Shown: positions 1-12,660, counted from the first letter of the stretch. The stretch: DNA of 64,000 bases from Maratus speciosus (GCA_963932465.1 OZ010791.1:153743915-153807914), one strand, 5' to 3'. Made by a program: numbers and translations. Notes: generated from the letters alone by a model not told the origin.

Positions 1-361
1 TGCCTTATTTTTAATAGCTATTTTCTTTTAAATATTACCAATATACGATTTTTGATAGTTTATATTAACAGAAAAATCTGCTTTTTGTAATGACCGTATT
101 ATAATTATATGTTAATTGATATACCATGCTATCAGGCATTATTGTTATAATGGAGAGCAACATCAGTACAGGCACTTCGTCTTTTTTTAAGTAACTAAAT
201 ATTTTTTCAGTGAGAGTCAAAAATGTAAATTATTACAGACTATATAGAAGATTCTTTTGACAGAAATGGTGTGTCTTTATAATAACCAAAAAATATGATA
301 TATAACGAAAGGTTTGTACTGATGTTGCTCTCCACAATAATAATAAAGCCTGGTAGCATGG

Positions 362-1600
362 CAGAGATCTGCACGGGCCGAGCTCGAGCCTATTTTCATT
401 CACGGCACTCGGGCCGGGCCCGGCCATACTTTTTCTGAAAGCTCGGGCCAGGCCGGAATCGGGCCTTACTGTTTTCCTGAAGGATTGGGCCAGGCCGGTC
501 TAACTTATTTTTTCCGTACCGAGCCGCCCCACCAGTGGCCGAGAGATTCTGCCCTCGAAGCTGGTAGATGGGAGGTGCTGGGTTCGAACCCAATCGCGCA
601 CGTCGGCCTAATCGTTCGGAGTTTTCGTGGTTTTCTGCGAACCTTGGATTTTCCAAGCGTAAATACGGGTTAGGTTCCCTTAGAAAGATCCCCATGGAGG
701 GCACTCCCCCTCCTCATAGGGCCTATATCCCTCGTGTTGATAACTGGCCGTCATAAACACAACCAACCAAGCAACCATACCGAGACGGCACTGGTTTCAT
801 TCTTCCTACTCTTCACAGTCCAAAATTTTAAGTCCCGGTTTTGACTATGAAAATCATTGTCTCGGCGTCCGTAAAATTTGGCCCGGAAAAAAAAAAAAAA
901 AAAGAAAAAAAAAACATACATTTCTAAATCACCATTATTCTATAATTAAACATTAAAATTTATTCTTTTTAAAGAATAGTGTATTTTTAGGCTTATTAAA
1001 ATGTAACTAAATTAAAATATAGTAAAACGTGTGAAAAAAGAACCTGCTTATAATGAAATCCTGTCTTAAACAGAAAAATGTGTTGATCCATACAAAATGA
1101 ATTATACTAATACGTAAGAAAAGAATATTTAATATATTTACACCTGCGAAGAAGGAAACTTGTCTATAACGCATTTTTTTTCTTTCCTGTGCAATTCCGT
1201 CTTAGAAGATTCTACTGTACAGCATTTTTTGGATTTTTAAATCTCTAATACATGGAATATGGATTAACAATATTAATGATAACTGAAACATTTACATACA
1301 ACAAATAGAAATTCATTAAAAAAAAAATAAATATCGCAGACTACGACATTTCTATAAAAATGAAAATTATAAACATGAAAAAAAAAAAGCTAGATAAGTG
1401 TTTTTGGTCAGAACTTTCCGTACGAGACAAATTTTTAACCAAGTCGACGAAAAATCAACATTTTGTAGAAATTAGTTCGGGCCGGGGCAATGAAATTTTA
1501 ACTTTTTTCTAGTCCGGGCCGGTCTCGGGACGAACTTTTAACTTTTATACTGGGCCAAATTTTTCTTTCTATGGGTCGGGTTGGCCCGTGCAGACCTTTA
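362..1600. mobile_element. hAT-like non-autonomous element with GGGCC subterminal repeats
   Basis: The ends carry inverted CTGCACGGGCC (368-378) and GGCCCGTGCAG (1,583-1,593), extending to CAGAGATCTGCACGGGCC on the left and the complement of TAAAGGTCTGCACGGGCC on the right. Copies of GGGCCRGGCC-like motifs cluster near both ends. The flanking 8-mers, TAGCATGG (354-361) and TAACATAT (1,601-1,608), match at 5 of 8 positions and look like a decayed 8-bp duplication. The interior is AT-rich with no transposase. It is inserted in the palindromic MITE and itself contains a SINE. Confidence 0.65.
524..777 (+). mobile_element. tRNA-derived SINE
   Basis: The head contains pol III promoter boxes: an A-box-like TGGCCGAGAG (536-545) and a B box GGTTCGAACC (581-590), spaced as in a tRNA of the Ser/Leu type. 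A tRNA-unrelated body follows, ending in an AACC-rich tail (CACAACCAACCAAGCAACCA). Perfect 7-bp target duplications, TACCGAG, flank it at 517-523 and 778-784. Both duplication copies lie in the hAT-like element, so the SINE landed there later. Confidence 0.85.
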
Positions 1601-2584
1601 TAACATATTATATCAATTAACATATAATGGGATTTTGTTTTGTGTATACGATTTCAAAAAGATATTTAACTTGTTACTGATATCATTATTTTGCTATTTG
1701 AGATTAAATGTTTGACATGTTTTGGCTCAATACTGTTTATTAAACTTAGCCACAGCCCTCGCTAAGGGCGGGGTGGGGTAGTCTTCGCCCCCCCCCCCCC
1801 CCCCCAAAAAAAAAACTTTGTGAATGCTGTTACACTTGGCAAATTTACAAACTTGGTTGGCAAATTTGTTTAAACTTTAATAAAAACTATAATACACTTT
1901 CTATTTCTGATAGACTTGGCCAAAAATTAAAAATATAATTGTGAACATTATTAAGCTTTTTACAATTAAAAACTGTTTATATTTTCTAATTGTGGTAACT
2001 TGGCAAAATTATAAAACTAATTGGCAAACCTCAAGATCTATTTTTGTTTGCCAATGGGTTGGCAGATACTGAAATTTCATTGGGTAATTTAAGGCCCCCT
2101 CCCCCCTCCATTAAAATCTCGTAGCGATGGCCCTGAAAGGGCCGTAGCGACCCCATGGGGGTAGAGTCCGGCAGAGTCAGGGCCAAAACAAGAGAGGGTC
2201 AGTTGGGGCTTGTGCCCCAAACGCCAGAATTTTATTTTCACAGATAGTGAAAATGAAATTTGTCAAAAATGCTCCCACAGTTTTAACATTAGCTTGCCAT
2301 TAACTGTCTTCGCTTAACATTATCTGTCTTCATTTAGATAGATAATGTTAAGCAGCTGGATAATGTTTTATAATTAAGATGAAAATATTTTATTTGTAAT
2401 AATTAAAATTCTAGTTTCAGTTTAAAAAATAAAATGGAATTTTAGTCTTTTCTGGGACCCCCTATAAAAGGGATTTTTAAGTGTAAGTTTTACTCTTTGT
2501 ATGAGTCTTCCTCGTAAATACTAGCAGAATACGATTTATTCATTTAATGCTAAGTTAGCAGTATTAGTAGTATTTTTTTTTTAA

Positions 2585-2941
2585 ATGCAAAATATCTTAC
2601 GTAGTTTGATTATTTTAAATTTCTTAAATGTAAACAAATTTTATAAATATTTGTTTTCTTTAAAAAAAAATTATAGTTATTATATTATTTACTTATTTTT
2701 AAAAAAAGTTTGTGTAATGGTTAAAAAACGATTGCGTCATAAGGGCGGCAAAATAATGTTCGCCTCAAGCAGAAAATTGTCTAGAGGTGGTCTTGGCTCT
2801 GGTGTTACAAAGATGTCAATCAAAGTATGCATTAACATTAAGAGGTCAAACATTTTAATCCTCAATAAAGCAAAAGAACGAAGATTATCACACGCGAAAA
2901 TGACCGTAAACGGTTTCTGTTTATATTTGCACTTACCCTAA
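2585..2941 (+). other. Unassigned open frame
   Basis: An open frame of 118 codons. The first 45 residues translate AT-rich sequence. From residue 45 on (MVKKRLRHKGGKIMFASSRK) it is basic and richer in GC, which raises the possibility of a fragment of something once coding. I recognise no family and see no splice context or promoter, so I do not call it a gene. Confidence 0.2.
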
Positions 2942-3326
2942 TCAGCCAATCACAATTCAGAAGGAAAAATTACGCAGCTTCTGGTTTTTTTGCAGGGGAG
3001 GGGTTTTATGCTTGCGTTTGTAAATGGGTGCAAAAGGAAAGCAGGAATGATAGCGGCATCTGTAAATCCAGTTTGATACGAAGTGACATTGTAAACGCTG
3101 CTACTGTTACGTAACCGATATGCTAGCATTTTGGCACATAGACACTAGCGCGCCAAGTGGTGAATGACAGGAACTTTTCCCTCGTCAGCTCAATCCGCAA
3201 AAGAAGAACGAAGCTAAAACTCACTTTTTCTCCCGGCGTTCACACAGGAACACACACAAAATTTACATTGTCGTTGCAGTACGCTGTTGTGTTTATTGTT
3301 AAAGACAAATACTTGATACTTTCATA

Positions 3327-3638
3327 GATTTGCCAATGATTTTGAGTGGAGATTTCAACATCAATTTTGCGGATGATAAAAATCTACCACTAACTGAATT
3401 TTTACATAGTGAATTCCATTTAACGATGACCAATGATCGCAATCTTAGCACAACGATATATAAAACTACAACTGATGCAGTCTTTATAAGATATTTAAGT
3501 AGATTCGAATCACAATTGTTTGTTTCCTATTTTAGTTACCATAAACCTATCGTATCAGTTCTGGAATATAATGATAATAATGATGATGATAATGATGATG
3601 ATGGAAGAGTTGTTGAAATTGTGGATGAAAATTCATAA
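3327..3638 (+). pseudogene. Endonuclease (EEP-type) C-terminal fragment, transposon-derived
   Basis: The open frame of 102 residues begins MPMILSGDFNINFADD. The GDFN at residues 7-10 is the metal-binding motif of exonuclease-endonuclease-phosphatase nucleases. It is followed by TTTDAVFIRYL (residues 46-56) and SYFSYHKPIV (66-75), which sit where the family has its second Asp and the terminal SDHxP histidine motif; here it reads SYHKP. Such half-domains occur in arthropod genomes in Helitron/Helentron-type and non-LTR elements; assignment to Helentron is from memory and tentative. The N-terminal half with the catalytic Glu is absent upstream, and a low-complexity Asp/Asn tail (NDNNDDDNDDD) follows, so this is a fragment. 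Confidence 0.6.
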
Positions 3639-3989
3639 GTTTCATTGATATTCATTTCAAAAAATACCAATTAATTAACTTTCATATTTCATGTTTTTGT
3701 AAATTTACGTTTTAAGCAATAGATTGCAATTTTTGTATGTAAAATTATATGCATTATTTTTCATGTACAATGGCGCATTAAATGAAAATTGTAATATAAT
3801 TTTGGTAGTAATAGTTTATAATAATGAATAAAAAACACGACATTTAAAAGTATTTCCTGCACAATAAAACATTTCCTGACCATTAAAAAAACACACACGT
3901 AATTGTTGAAGTTTTCACTTCTATTGGCACTCCCGGAGTGCCACTGTTTTTTTTTTGTTTTGTTTTTTTTTGTTTTTTTTGTGTGTGTG

Positions 3990-4930
3990 TGTGTGTGGAG
4001 GAGGGTGGGGGGGGGGGAGAGAGAAAGTTTATAAGATTTTAAACTTTGTAAGCTGGGAAGGAAGTGGAGATAATTAGAATGTTTTTGCGAAGGAGAAAGA
4101 GGTTGATTAGATATTTGCTTAGATAATTATCATTAGTAAAAGTTTACAATTGGGGCACTAAAATTAAAAGAGATTTTTAACTGTGTGTGCTTGGGGGAGG
4201 GGGAGAGTGAATGGGAAGAAACAAAAATTTTATGGTGGGTAGGATGTTTATTAAGATGATTAATTATTTATCATTACTAAAGATTTATAAATAGAACAGA
4301 AAAAAATTAAACAGTTTTTAAATTTTGTGGGCTATTAAAAAGGTGGCGGGGGGTAAGGAGGAAGTGGCAATTTCGGGTGGAGGGAGTATTTTAAATGGTT
4401 AATCATTGTCACAACGAAATAACAAATAAAGCAGAAACTTAAAAAGAAAAATGACGCCTTTTAAGGATTTTAAACTTTGTGAGCTGAGGAGGAGGGGAAC
4501 GAAAGAATTAGGAGGGTTTTTTTAGGGGTGTGTGGATGACAACTTATTAGATGACTGTTTACTTACCTCAGGCAAAGAGGAAATGTAGATTTTTTGGTTG
4601 GGGATGAAGGAAAATTATATGATCAATTATTTATTGTTACAATAAAATAACAGATAGAGAGAAAAAAAGTAAAAAAATGACTTTTAAAGATTTTTAAACT
4701 TGGGGAGTTGGGGGGAATGAGGGAGCAAAGAGTGTGTGGGTAGGGGAGAGAAATAGATTTATTTTTGGAGGTTGTTAGATGACTTATTATTTAATTACCT
4801 TACTAAAGACTTACAAATAGCTTATAAAATGTAAGCTAAAGAATTTTAAAGCCTTTAAATTGTATGTGCTCAGTAAGAGTTGGGAAAGAAAAGAATGGGG
4901 ACAAGGGGAAACACTAATTTTGGATGGGAG
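3990..4930. repeat. G-rich tandem repeat, diverged units of about 140-160 bp
   Basis: Units share an AT-rich half (GATKATTAATTATTTATCATTAC...) and a half reading TTTTAAACTTTGTGAGCTG followed by a G-rich purine run. Anchor positions of the AAACTTTGTG-like motif are about 4,042, 4,178, 4,320, 4,470, 4,695 and 4,855. The array resumes at 12,661 after the LTR retrotransposon, and related single units occur at 14,020-14,140, 42,130-42,366 and 43,282-43,480. Confidence 0.75.
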
Positions 4931-5883
4931 TGTATCGTTGTTCAGTGGGATGGTTCGCTTAAAATACAAAAACTCCAACCATATTACAGGAACTATTTCT
5001 TTATTAAAAATCTTATAAAAAAAAACGGTGGTTCAAGTAGAGCCAAAATGGGAGAGAGAGACCCCATAATACATGGGAGGCCGAAGCGCCTTTTCTTTTT
5101 AGACAACTTTACATCTCGAGAGCTGAAACAGAAGTGAAGTTTTTTGCACGAAATCAAGAAATCTTGGCGTTGCACAGCATCGCCAATTTACAACTTTTGG
5201 TGACTGCGCGAAAGTGTACAAAGGCTTTTGGCGATAAACATTACCGCAAAAATGTGGATTGCAAGTAAGCGCTTCTAATTAGGATGAGAAAAGTAACAGA
5301 CAAACCGAAATTGTTTATCTTGTAGATAGGCCTTTGCCCAACTAACTGTTACATGAAACTGCAGACTGCAGCTTGCTCGATGCGAAGAATGCAGAAAATC
5401 CAGGACATCTGGCTTTTAGCCCGACCACATAACATGATAAATACATGCTTCCCATGAGATTCGTTCATTTTTTACTTTTTATTGTTAATACATATTCAAC
5501 GTTCACGTATTAGTAGCGATAAAAATTTCTTATCACTGCGGCGGGGAAAAAAATCCAATGCAAGAAAATGAAGTGAGACTAGCAGCTGTGCTATTTAATT
5601 CTTATTTATTTCTTTGCACAAGCAGCGGTAACGGGTAGATACAGATTAAAATAAGAAAGGGAAAAAAGGAACTGATTATTTGAGCGCTTTGAATTAAAGA
5701 TGATTTTAGAAAGAAGAAAGAAATAACTTTAATAAACTCTGGATGGTTTTGAGAAATGAATTTAATCACATATTTCATTATAGGAAAGAGGGGGGGAGGA
5801 TAATATGATCTAAAAGTAAGAAAGTTATGTTTTAAATTAATTTTGAATAAAAATGATAGCTATGGGACAGAAACGTTGTCACA
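4931..5883 (-). repeat. LTR of the 4.9-kb element (3' LTR in element sense)
   Basis: A 953-bp repeat, TG...CA. By eye it differs from its partner at about 16 single positions plus one A-run indel, roughly 1.7 %. That is the accumulated difference since insertion, so the element is fairly young but not recent. Confidence 0.85.
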
Positions 5884-5899
5884 TAACTCACCCCCACAA
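5884..5899 (-). promoter_or_regulatory. Putative polypurine tract of the 4.9-kb element
   Basis: On the minus strand the sequence immediately before the LTR reads GTGGGGGTGAGTTA. It is purine-rich and abuts the TG of the LTR, the expected place for plus-strand priming. Confidence 0.45.
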
Positions 5900-7287
5900 C
5901 AGAAGAAAGCTGAAACGTGTATGTTGCAACTTTATATCTACATAAAATCCTTTGTCCACCTTCGCACTTACAGAATATGTATCATGACAACATAAGTAAA
6001 ATTAACTATTTAATTTAATATCTACCAAGAAACTTATTTTAACTTGTCTGTGAAACTATTTCCCGTTAGCTCTTGTAAAATATTTTATACAACTATAAGT
6101 AAGTAGAAAAAAAAAATATATTTGCTTGCTTTCAAAACAATTCACAAGAATTGTGTTATGTCCATGACTGAGCGCTCATAATATTCAAAATAATTCTTTT
6201 TTTTTTAAATTAAATATTCCACAAAATAAAATGGCCACATTAGTTGATAACACAGGATCCTATATTTAATTTTTTTTTTCTTTGTGGCATCGAGTTTGTG
6301 GCGCTGGTACCAGCATTTTAGTCATGTATCTATTCATATAGAGAAGCATTTACTGTATATACGACTTCTCAAAAATTTGATCTTACATGAGATCATAATA
6401 TTAAATAAATGCAAGCAAATAAAAACAAAGGACAAAAACACACCAGTAAAAAAAAAAATTTGTTACTTTAAGGAAAGATGAATTCTTTCATAAAATTGAA
6501 GCTTATTTGTATTATCTTAGGTTATTATCTTATCTTATTTATGTATTATCTTGTATTATCTTCATTACTGGCATAAGAAACTTACAAAAATTTGTGCATA
6601 ACGCACAGGACTACCAGAGACAAAAATTGTGCAAGCTGCACGCGCTCAAACACGTGTAGCCCTACTTATTGAAATTTTGTAAATTCTAGTGGCATCAGCT
6701 TATGGCTTCTGCCCTAAATAATAAGGGGTAGTTTTTTTAGATTCCTGCAATTTAACTAAGTCCCCGGTTTCTAAAAAAAAATCACAGTATGTTATAATTT
6801 AGCATTTTATGAATTTTTACACTGCCATCCTGACTTTCCGTGTATTGATCAAAATTTAACCCCTGGCAAACTTATAAAAAAATTAATAATAAATTGCATA
6901 CAATTTTGTATAGTGTAACAAGATATCTTACTCGATCTGCCACCTCCAAGTAAGAAGTATCCAATGAAAGTGTAAAAAAATGTTACCTGTTAAAATTAGC
7001 AACTTTGAAATGTATGTGTAGTTTAATATGTCATGTGATGGATAACTCCTAGAAACATTAAAATCTTTGTATAAAGACAAAGTGATGATGTCATTGATAT
7101 GTTCTGACATTATGCAAACACAAAAAAAAAACTGTTAAAAAGAAGTATTTTAATATTGAAACATGGTGTAAAATTTAAAAGATAGGAAAGTAAAAGAAGA
7201 AACTGTATGTGTGTGGAGGGAGGGGGGGAAAAACTCCCAAACTCATGAACTACTTGTAATGCAACACATGAACAAAAGTGTACGCAA

Positions 7288-7390
7288 GCGTACACAACGT
7301 GTAAGTAAACACATGAACAAATTGTATAATATCACATACAGCGTACACAACGTGTAAGTAAACACATGAACAAATTGTATAATATCACAT
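7288..7390. repeat. 53-bp tandem duplication inside the LTR element
   Basis: GCGTACACAACGTGTAAGTA and the following bases recur after exactly 53 bp (starts 7,288 and 7,341). The neighbourhood (7,250-7,830) repeats shorter motifs such as CACATGAAC and CTACTTGTAATG. Confidence 0.8.
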
Positions 7391-10300
7391 GAACTCTATG
7401 TATTAATGAACTAAAATTGTAATGTAATTGCCAACAAAATAAACAGACAGTATGTGTGTAATAACCCAAGACACTTGCACACGAGTGAGATTCAATTACA
7501 TAATTAATGAGTTATCATCAAAATGCAATGAATAAGGGTTAATAAAACAAATGAACTACTTGTAATGTGTGTGTAAACTCTGGTTAAACTCTAAACCAGC
7601 CAGTGTGTACAACTCAATGAACTACTTGTAAGAAAAAAAACAAAAAGAAATACTGCTGAATAAATCGCTAGCAAAGTACAATGTGTAAAAGCAAATGAAC
7701 AAAATATGTAAATCAACACATGAACTAGTGTAATGTATGTATAAGAATGTACCAAAATGTATTAAAAAAAAAACTGTTGTGTAACACAAACAAATATCCA
7801 ACACATGAACTACATGTGAAAGAAAACTGTTGAATAAGTGGTTGACTAAGGGTTAAAAAGTAAATAAAACTGCATCTGCCAAATTCATTACTGTCTTAAG
7901 TTAACAGAAGCGTGCATAAAATGTATAACTCTACGCTAAAAATTGTAGAAGTTATGTAAGCCAAACATGTTCCAAGAAAAGAATGAAAGGGAAAAAATAT
8001 ATATATATTGATAGCCAAAAATAACAAGCAATGTACCTTATGTGGTATGAATGTATGTATCCGTCACAAGACAACTGTGAGACTTGAACTCACAAATTAA
8101 AAAAATTTTAAATCTGAAGAAGAAAAAAAATGCCAAAGATTTAGTTTAATGAGTATATGTGAATAGTCCTTTAAAAAAAATAAAGTGTACCTAACAGCTC
8201 ACATTATGTATGTGACTACATTTTATAAAAAAAAAAAAAAACTCTTACCGATATCAAATACCATGTCAGTTATAAAAATAAAAAAAATACCTTATGTTAT
8301 AACTTAAAATAGCAACGAGTCACCAGCCGCGCGTAAACAATAAAGTCTAACAGTACATTAGCTGCATGTGTAAAACTGTACACCCGGTTAATTATCCCTT
8401 GCAAAAAAAACTTTAAGATGACTGTGTAAACAATGTACAATAGTTACATTATGTTATCATTTCTGCAAAACTTTTAAACACACGAACTGAAAAAAACACT
8501 TGACATTAAAAGAAAGTCTATCTAAAAACAACTACGAAGTTGTGAATCCAGTGAAGAAAAAATATGCAATCTTAAAGCTAAACACAAATGATGCTAAAAG
8601 AAACCTATACATGCACAGACGGTAATGAATGTCCTTAACCATGGTGAGTATTAATTGAAATATAACAAAACTCAGCAAAACTGAACGAGTCAATGTGTGT
8701 GTGTGTGAAGTACCAGGCCAAACATGACATCCCAAACCATGTGCATGAGAGGGGGAAAAAAATCATGTGTGATTAATACCTAACAATGCTATCTGCCCAT
8801 AGCAAGTTAGAAATAAAGTGTAAATTAGTGTAAAGGTGTTATCCATCATCAGCATTAGGAAACAATTACAGGTGAAATTTTAGCAATCTAAAAATAATTT
8901 TTAAAATGTAAACAATACTCCAATTGTAAAATTAATATTAGTGTAACTCCATCAATCATGTTAGGAAACATATCCGATCCCTGATTAAGCTAGCGGCCAA
9001 CTTGCTTAATCATAGATCGAAATACACACCTCAGACATTTTGCTATCCCATGGAAAATAGCGCAATGACTGAAGTATCCCACATAAACCATGACAGAAGT
9101 ACAAGCAAACAAACTTACACACAAAAAAAACCCAAAAAAAACCACTGTATGAATGTGAATGCATGTCATTGAGAAACATACAAAAAACTAACTGTTTAAA
9201 ACTATACGTCAAACCTATGTTGTACATCTTATGTATTTTGCAAAAGCAAATGAGAGCCAAAAGGGAACAAAATATTTTTGTAACCATGACATGATGACTC
9301 GAGCTATGTAATATGCCTAAATAAAATGTATGGCAGGATAAACTAATCTAAGCTTACTAAATATTTTGCCAAAGTTCACAATCCAAGAAAATATTAATGT
9401 GAAAGATAACTAATCTAATATTTTTTTAACTTATGATTACGCCAACTGTATGTAAATTTCTAATCAAGTGCCCACATCTAACTGAGAAAAAAAATGTTAT
9501 GCTCACCTCCTCTATACTTATTTTAAATTGCCATGAATATGCAAATCCAACATATTTCAAATTACTCTTAATCAGTGCAAAAAAAAAATTTAATAAAGTC
9601 ATAAAACATAAAACTTTCTGCATAGAAAAAAAATAATATATATTAACTCTAAAAAGAAATTTCAAAAGTGTGTCCGAGATCTACTAGTGTAAAAGGTATT
9701 TAAAAATAAGTCATTTACAATCTAAGATAAATATATCTGTAGACTTTTTTTTATCACAATCTTTAAGAAAGGCTGAATGACAACATCTTAACTAACAATA
9801 AAAAAAACATTTAAAAATCCCCAGAAAACTACTCATAAAAGACACTATACTGAATAAGTTGCAATATGACACAACATATTATTTAAATCATACTGTTAAC
9901 AGACAGCATACGAGACAGCGTATTTATGTGCAACAAATGATAAAACAATAGAGAGGCAACTTCAAGGCCTAGAGATAAAATAAAAGGAATATATTATCTC
10001 TGAAGTGCGTCAATGTGTCAATGCAAGATACTCAGGAAGTTTCTAATATGAATGAAATGCAACAAACTTAAAAAAATTGCTACCCTTTTTTTTATCCCCC
10101 TAGAAATGCATCCCAACTATTCATAAATTTTACTTTACACATCAACTGCCGATCTGTAAGTAACAACTTATATTTTTAAAAGCAGATGAAATATTACCTA
10201 ACATATTAAATATTCATAACAGAGATAACTACAAATACATCTCTTTTCAATCAAAATAGAAATTAAATTAAAAATAAACACACCTTTCGTTAAAAATATG

Positions 10301-11366
10301 TCATTCATAACTATAATTAAAAGCAACAAAATGTGCAACAGGTAAATTAGCTAAATTTTGAAAGGCTATTGTTTGTGCAATAGCGACAAGGAATGCTAGC
10401 GCAATATCTTTCACGATAAATGTTAAACCCAGAAAATCCTTGTCATGCATGAAAATAAAGTATATTTAAACATTCATAAAATAACTGAACTTAAATAGCA
10501 CTTACCTTTTAAACATTAACATGCAAAGAGCAGCTTAGAATTATAGCTGCAAGTTTAACGGTTTAAAATACAATAATTTTTTTTTTTTTTTTTTATAATG
10601 TTGATATCTTCTCTCTTCCGGATGTCACATATTATACAAGGCAGTAATAAAAACAAATATGAACTGCATGAAGTAACGATTTTTTTTTTTTTTTTTAAAC
10701 AGCAAGTATAAATAAAGAAACATTTATCATAGCATGAAAAGAAAAAGAACTGAAAGATAAAATATTAATCATTATATCAATTAAGTATCTATAGGCAATA
10801 TGAGAAACAATATTGTGCATGTTAAACATCATCCAATTTTATCACTATTGGGGTATCCTAATTTGGGATACCTAGATATGACACGAAAACGAATTGAACA
10901 ACATGAATGAGCCTGTTGAACGCAATCTTCTTTTTTTTTTAAGATTGCATGCTGAAGATGATAAAACGCACAAAACAAACAATCTGGGAATGAAGAATCT
11001 AAATTAGAGATGTAGTCATAAAAAAAACGCACATATGGCAAAAGTTTCACGAACTATTTCGTAACTGAAATAATTTTTCTTTTTACTTCCAACACAGATG
11101 CATAATGCAGCATATATTATACCAAGATACACCAGTAGATTATTGGCTTTCCGTAAACTATGTGGTTATATTAGCTCTATTTTCTTTAACTATGGAGCAC
11201 CAAACAATCACCTTAGTATTGGAATGAAGGCAAAACTTATTTTGTAGAGAAACACCATCAAAAATTTTAACATATTTCACATTTACACATCCAGCAGATG
11301 AAGCGAGGAGAAAAAAAAAACTTGGTGGGGCAACGGAGTAGATGAGTCACAACATAACTCTCTCCT

Positions 11367-11534
11367 TTATTCCAAAATCATCAATGTAGAAGCACCACAG
11401 AGTGTAGAGTTAATCCAGTCTTCGCTTAGAATTGAAAGACAATTTCGAAGCCATCTAGCTGTACCGCTCCGGCACATAAATCTTCCAACATGTTCTGGTG
11501 TTTTACGAAGCGTCAGGAAATGGGGAGGAAACAT
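11367..11534 (-). other. Small open frame near the 5' end of the LTR element interior
   Basis: 55 codons beginning MFPPHFLTLRKTPEHVGRFM and ending in TAA. The frame is also open upstream of this Met. Base composition is less AT-biased than around it. It sits where gag would start in minus orientation, about 170 bp inside the LTR, but no gag motif or any other family is recognised. Confidence 0.25.
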
Positions 11535-11685
11535 CACGAATAAAATTGTACTTTTAAGATGCAGGAGTACTACGTCGAAAGTGCAGCATAAAAAATATTT
11601 TAAAGGTTGGGGGGATGGGGGGTTCTCTCTCTCAAATAAATATGCATTCTTTTTTTTTTTTTTTTTTTTTTTTTGGTTGGAGAAA

Positions 11686-11706
11686 GTTCAGCCAATGAGC
11701 CAAATT
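11686..11706 (-). promoter_or_regulatory. Putative primer binding site of the 4.9-kb element
   Basis: Reading the minus strand out of the LTR, TAAAT is followed by TTGGCTCATTGGCTGAAC. The TGG start and position within a few bases of the LTR fit a tRNA 3'-end complement; the tRNA is not identified. Confidence 0.45.
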
Positions 11707-11708
11707 TA

Positions 11709-12660
11709 TGTATCGTTGTTCAGTGGGATGGTTCGCTTAAAATAGAAAAACTTCAACCATATTACAGGAACTATTTCTTTATTAAAAATCTTATTAAAAA
11801 AACGGTGGTTCAAGTGGAGCCAAAATGGGAGAGAGAGACCCCATAATACATGGGACGCCGAAGCGTCTTTTCTTTTTAGACAACTTTACATCTCGAGAGC
11901 TGAAACAGAAGTGAAGTTTTTTGCACGAAATCAAGAAATCTTGGCGTTGCACAGCATCGCCAATTTACAACTTTTGGTGACTGCGCGAAAGTGTACAAAG
12001 GCTTTTGGCGATAAACATTACTGCAAAAATGTGGATTGCAAGTAAGCGCTTCTAATTAGGATGAGAAAAGTAACAGACAAACCGAAATTGTTTATCTTGC
12101 AGATAGGCCTTTGCCCAACTAACTGTTACATGAAACTGCAGACTGCAGCTTGCTCGATGCGAAGAATGCAGAAAATCCAGGACATCTGGCTTTTAGCCCG
12201 ACCACATAACACGATAAATACATGCTTCCCATAAGATTCGTTCATTTTTTACTTTTTATTGTTAATACATATTCAACGTTCACGTATTAGTAGCGATAAA
12301 AATTTCTTATCACTGCGGCGGGGAAAAAAATTCAATGCATGAAAATGAAATGAGACTAGCAGCTGTGCTATTTAATTCTTATTTATTTCTTTGCACAAGC
12401 AGCGGTAACGGGTAGATACAGATTAAAATAAGAAAGGGAAAAAAGGAACTGAATATTTGAGCGCTTTGAATTAAAGATGATTTTAGAAAGAAGAAAGAAA
12501 TAACTTTAATAAACTCTGGATGGTTTTGAGAAATGAATTTAATCACATATTTCATTATAGGAAAGAGGGGGGGAGGATAATATGATCTAAAAGTAAGAAA
12601 GTTATGTTTTAAATTAATTTTGAATAAAAATGATAGCTATGGGACAGAAATGCTGTCACA
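11709..12660 (-). repeat. LTR of the 4.9-kb element (5' LTR in element sense)
   Basis: A 952-bp partner LTR. Its outer boundary (CTGTCACA) abuts the GGGAG target duplication and the resumed G-rich array. Confidence 0.85.

Larger units (their letters stand above)
104..1628. mobile_element. Palindromic MITE, split by a hAT-like insertion
   Basis: The left arm (104-169) reads ATTATATGTTAATTGATATA, then CCATGCTATCAGGC, then GGAGAGCAACATCAGTAC. The matching right arm is in two pieces: 314-361 and 1,609-1,628. If 362-1,608 is removed, the right arm becomes a nearly exact inverted copy of the left arm across the junction. The original element was therefore about 278 bp with inverted repeats of about 66 bp. 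The superfamily is not determined. Confidence 0.8.
4931..12660 (-). mobile_element. Complete LTR retrotransposon, non-coding interior (LARD-like)
   Basis: Two direct repeats of about 952 bp begin TGTATCGTTG and end GTCACA, giving canonical TG...CA termini. The whole unit is flanked by perfect 5-bp duplications, GGGAG at 4,926-4,930 and 12,661-12,665. The 5.8-kb interior has no long open frame and no recognisable gag, protease, reverse transcriptase or integrase. A TTTGGCTCATTGGCTGAAC segment next to the LTR at 11,709 and a G-rich tract next to the LTR at 5,883 suit minus-strand priming. It is inserted in the G-rich tandem repeat, which continues on both sides. Confidence 0.85.

Noticed and set aside
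536..600. A functional tRNA gene
   Set aside because: A and B boxes are present but no cloverleaf with a proper acceptor stem closes, and a SINE body with tail and target duplications follows.
4880..5175. Open frames on both strands at the left LTR boundary
   Set aside because: They are repeat- and LTR-derived, cross the LTR boundary, and have no counterpart in the second LTR at full length.
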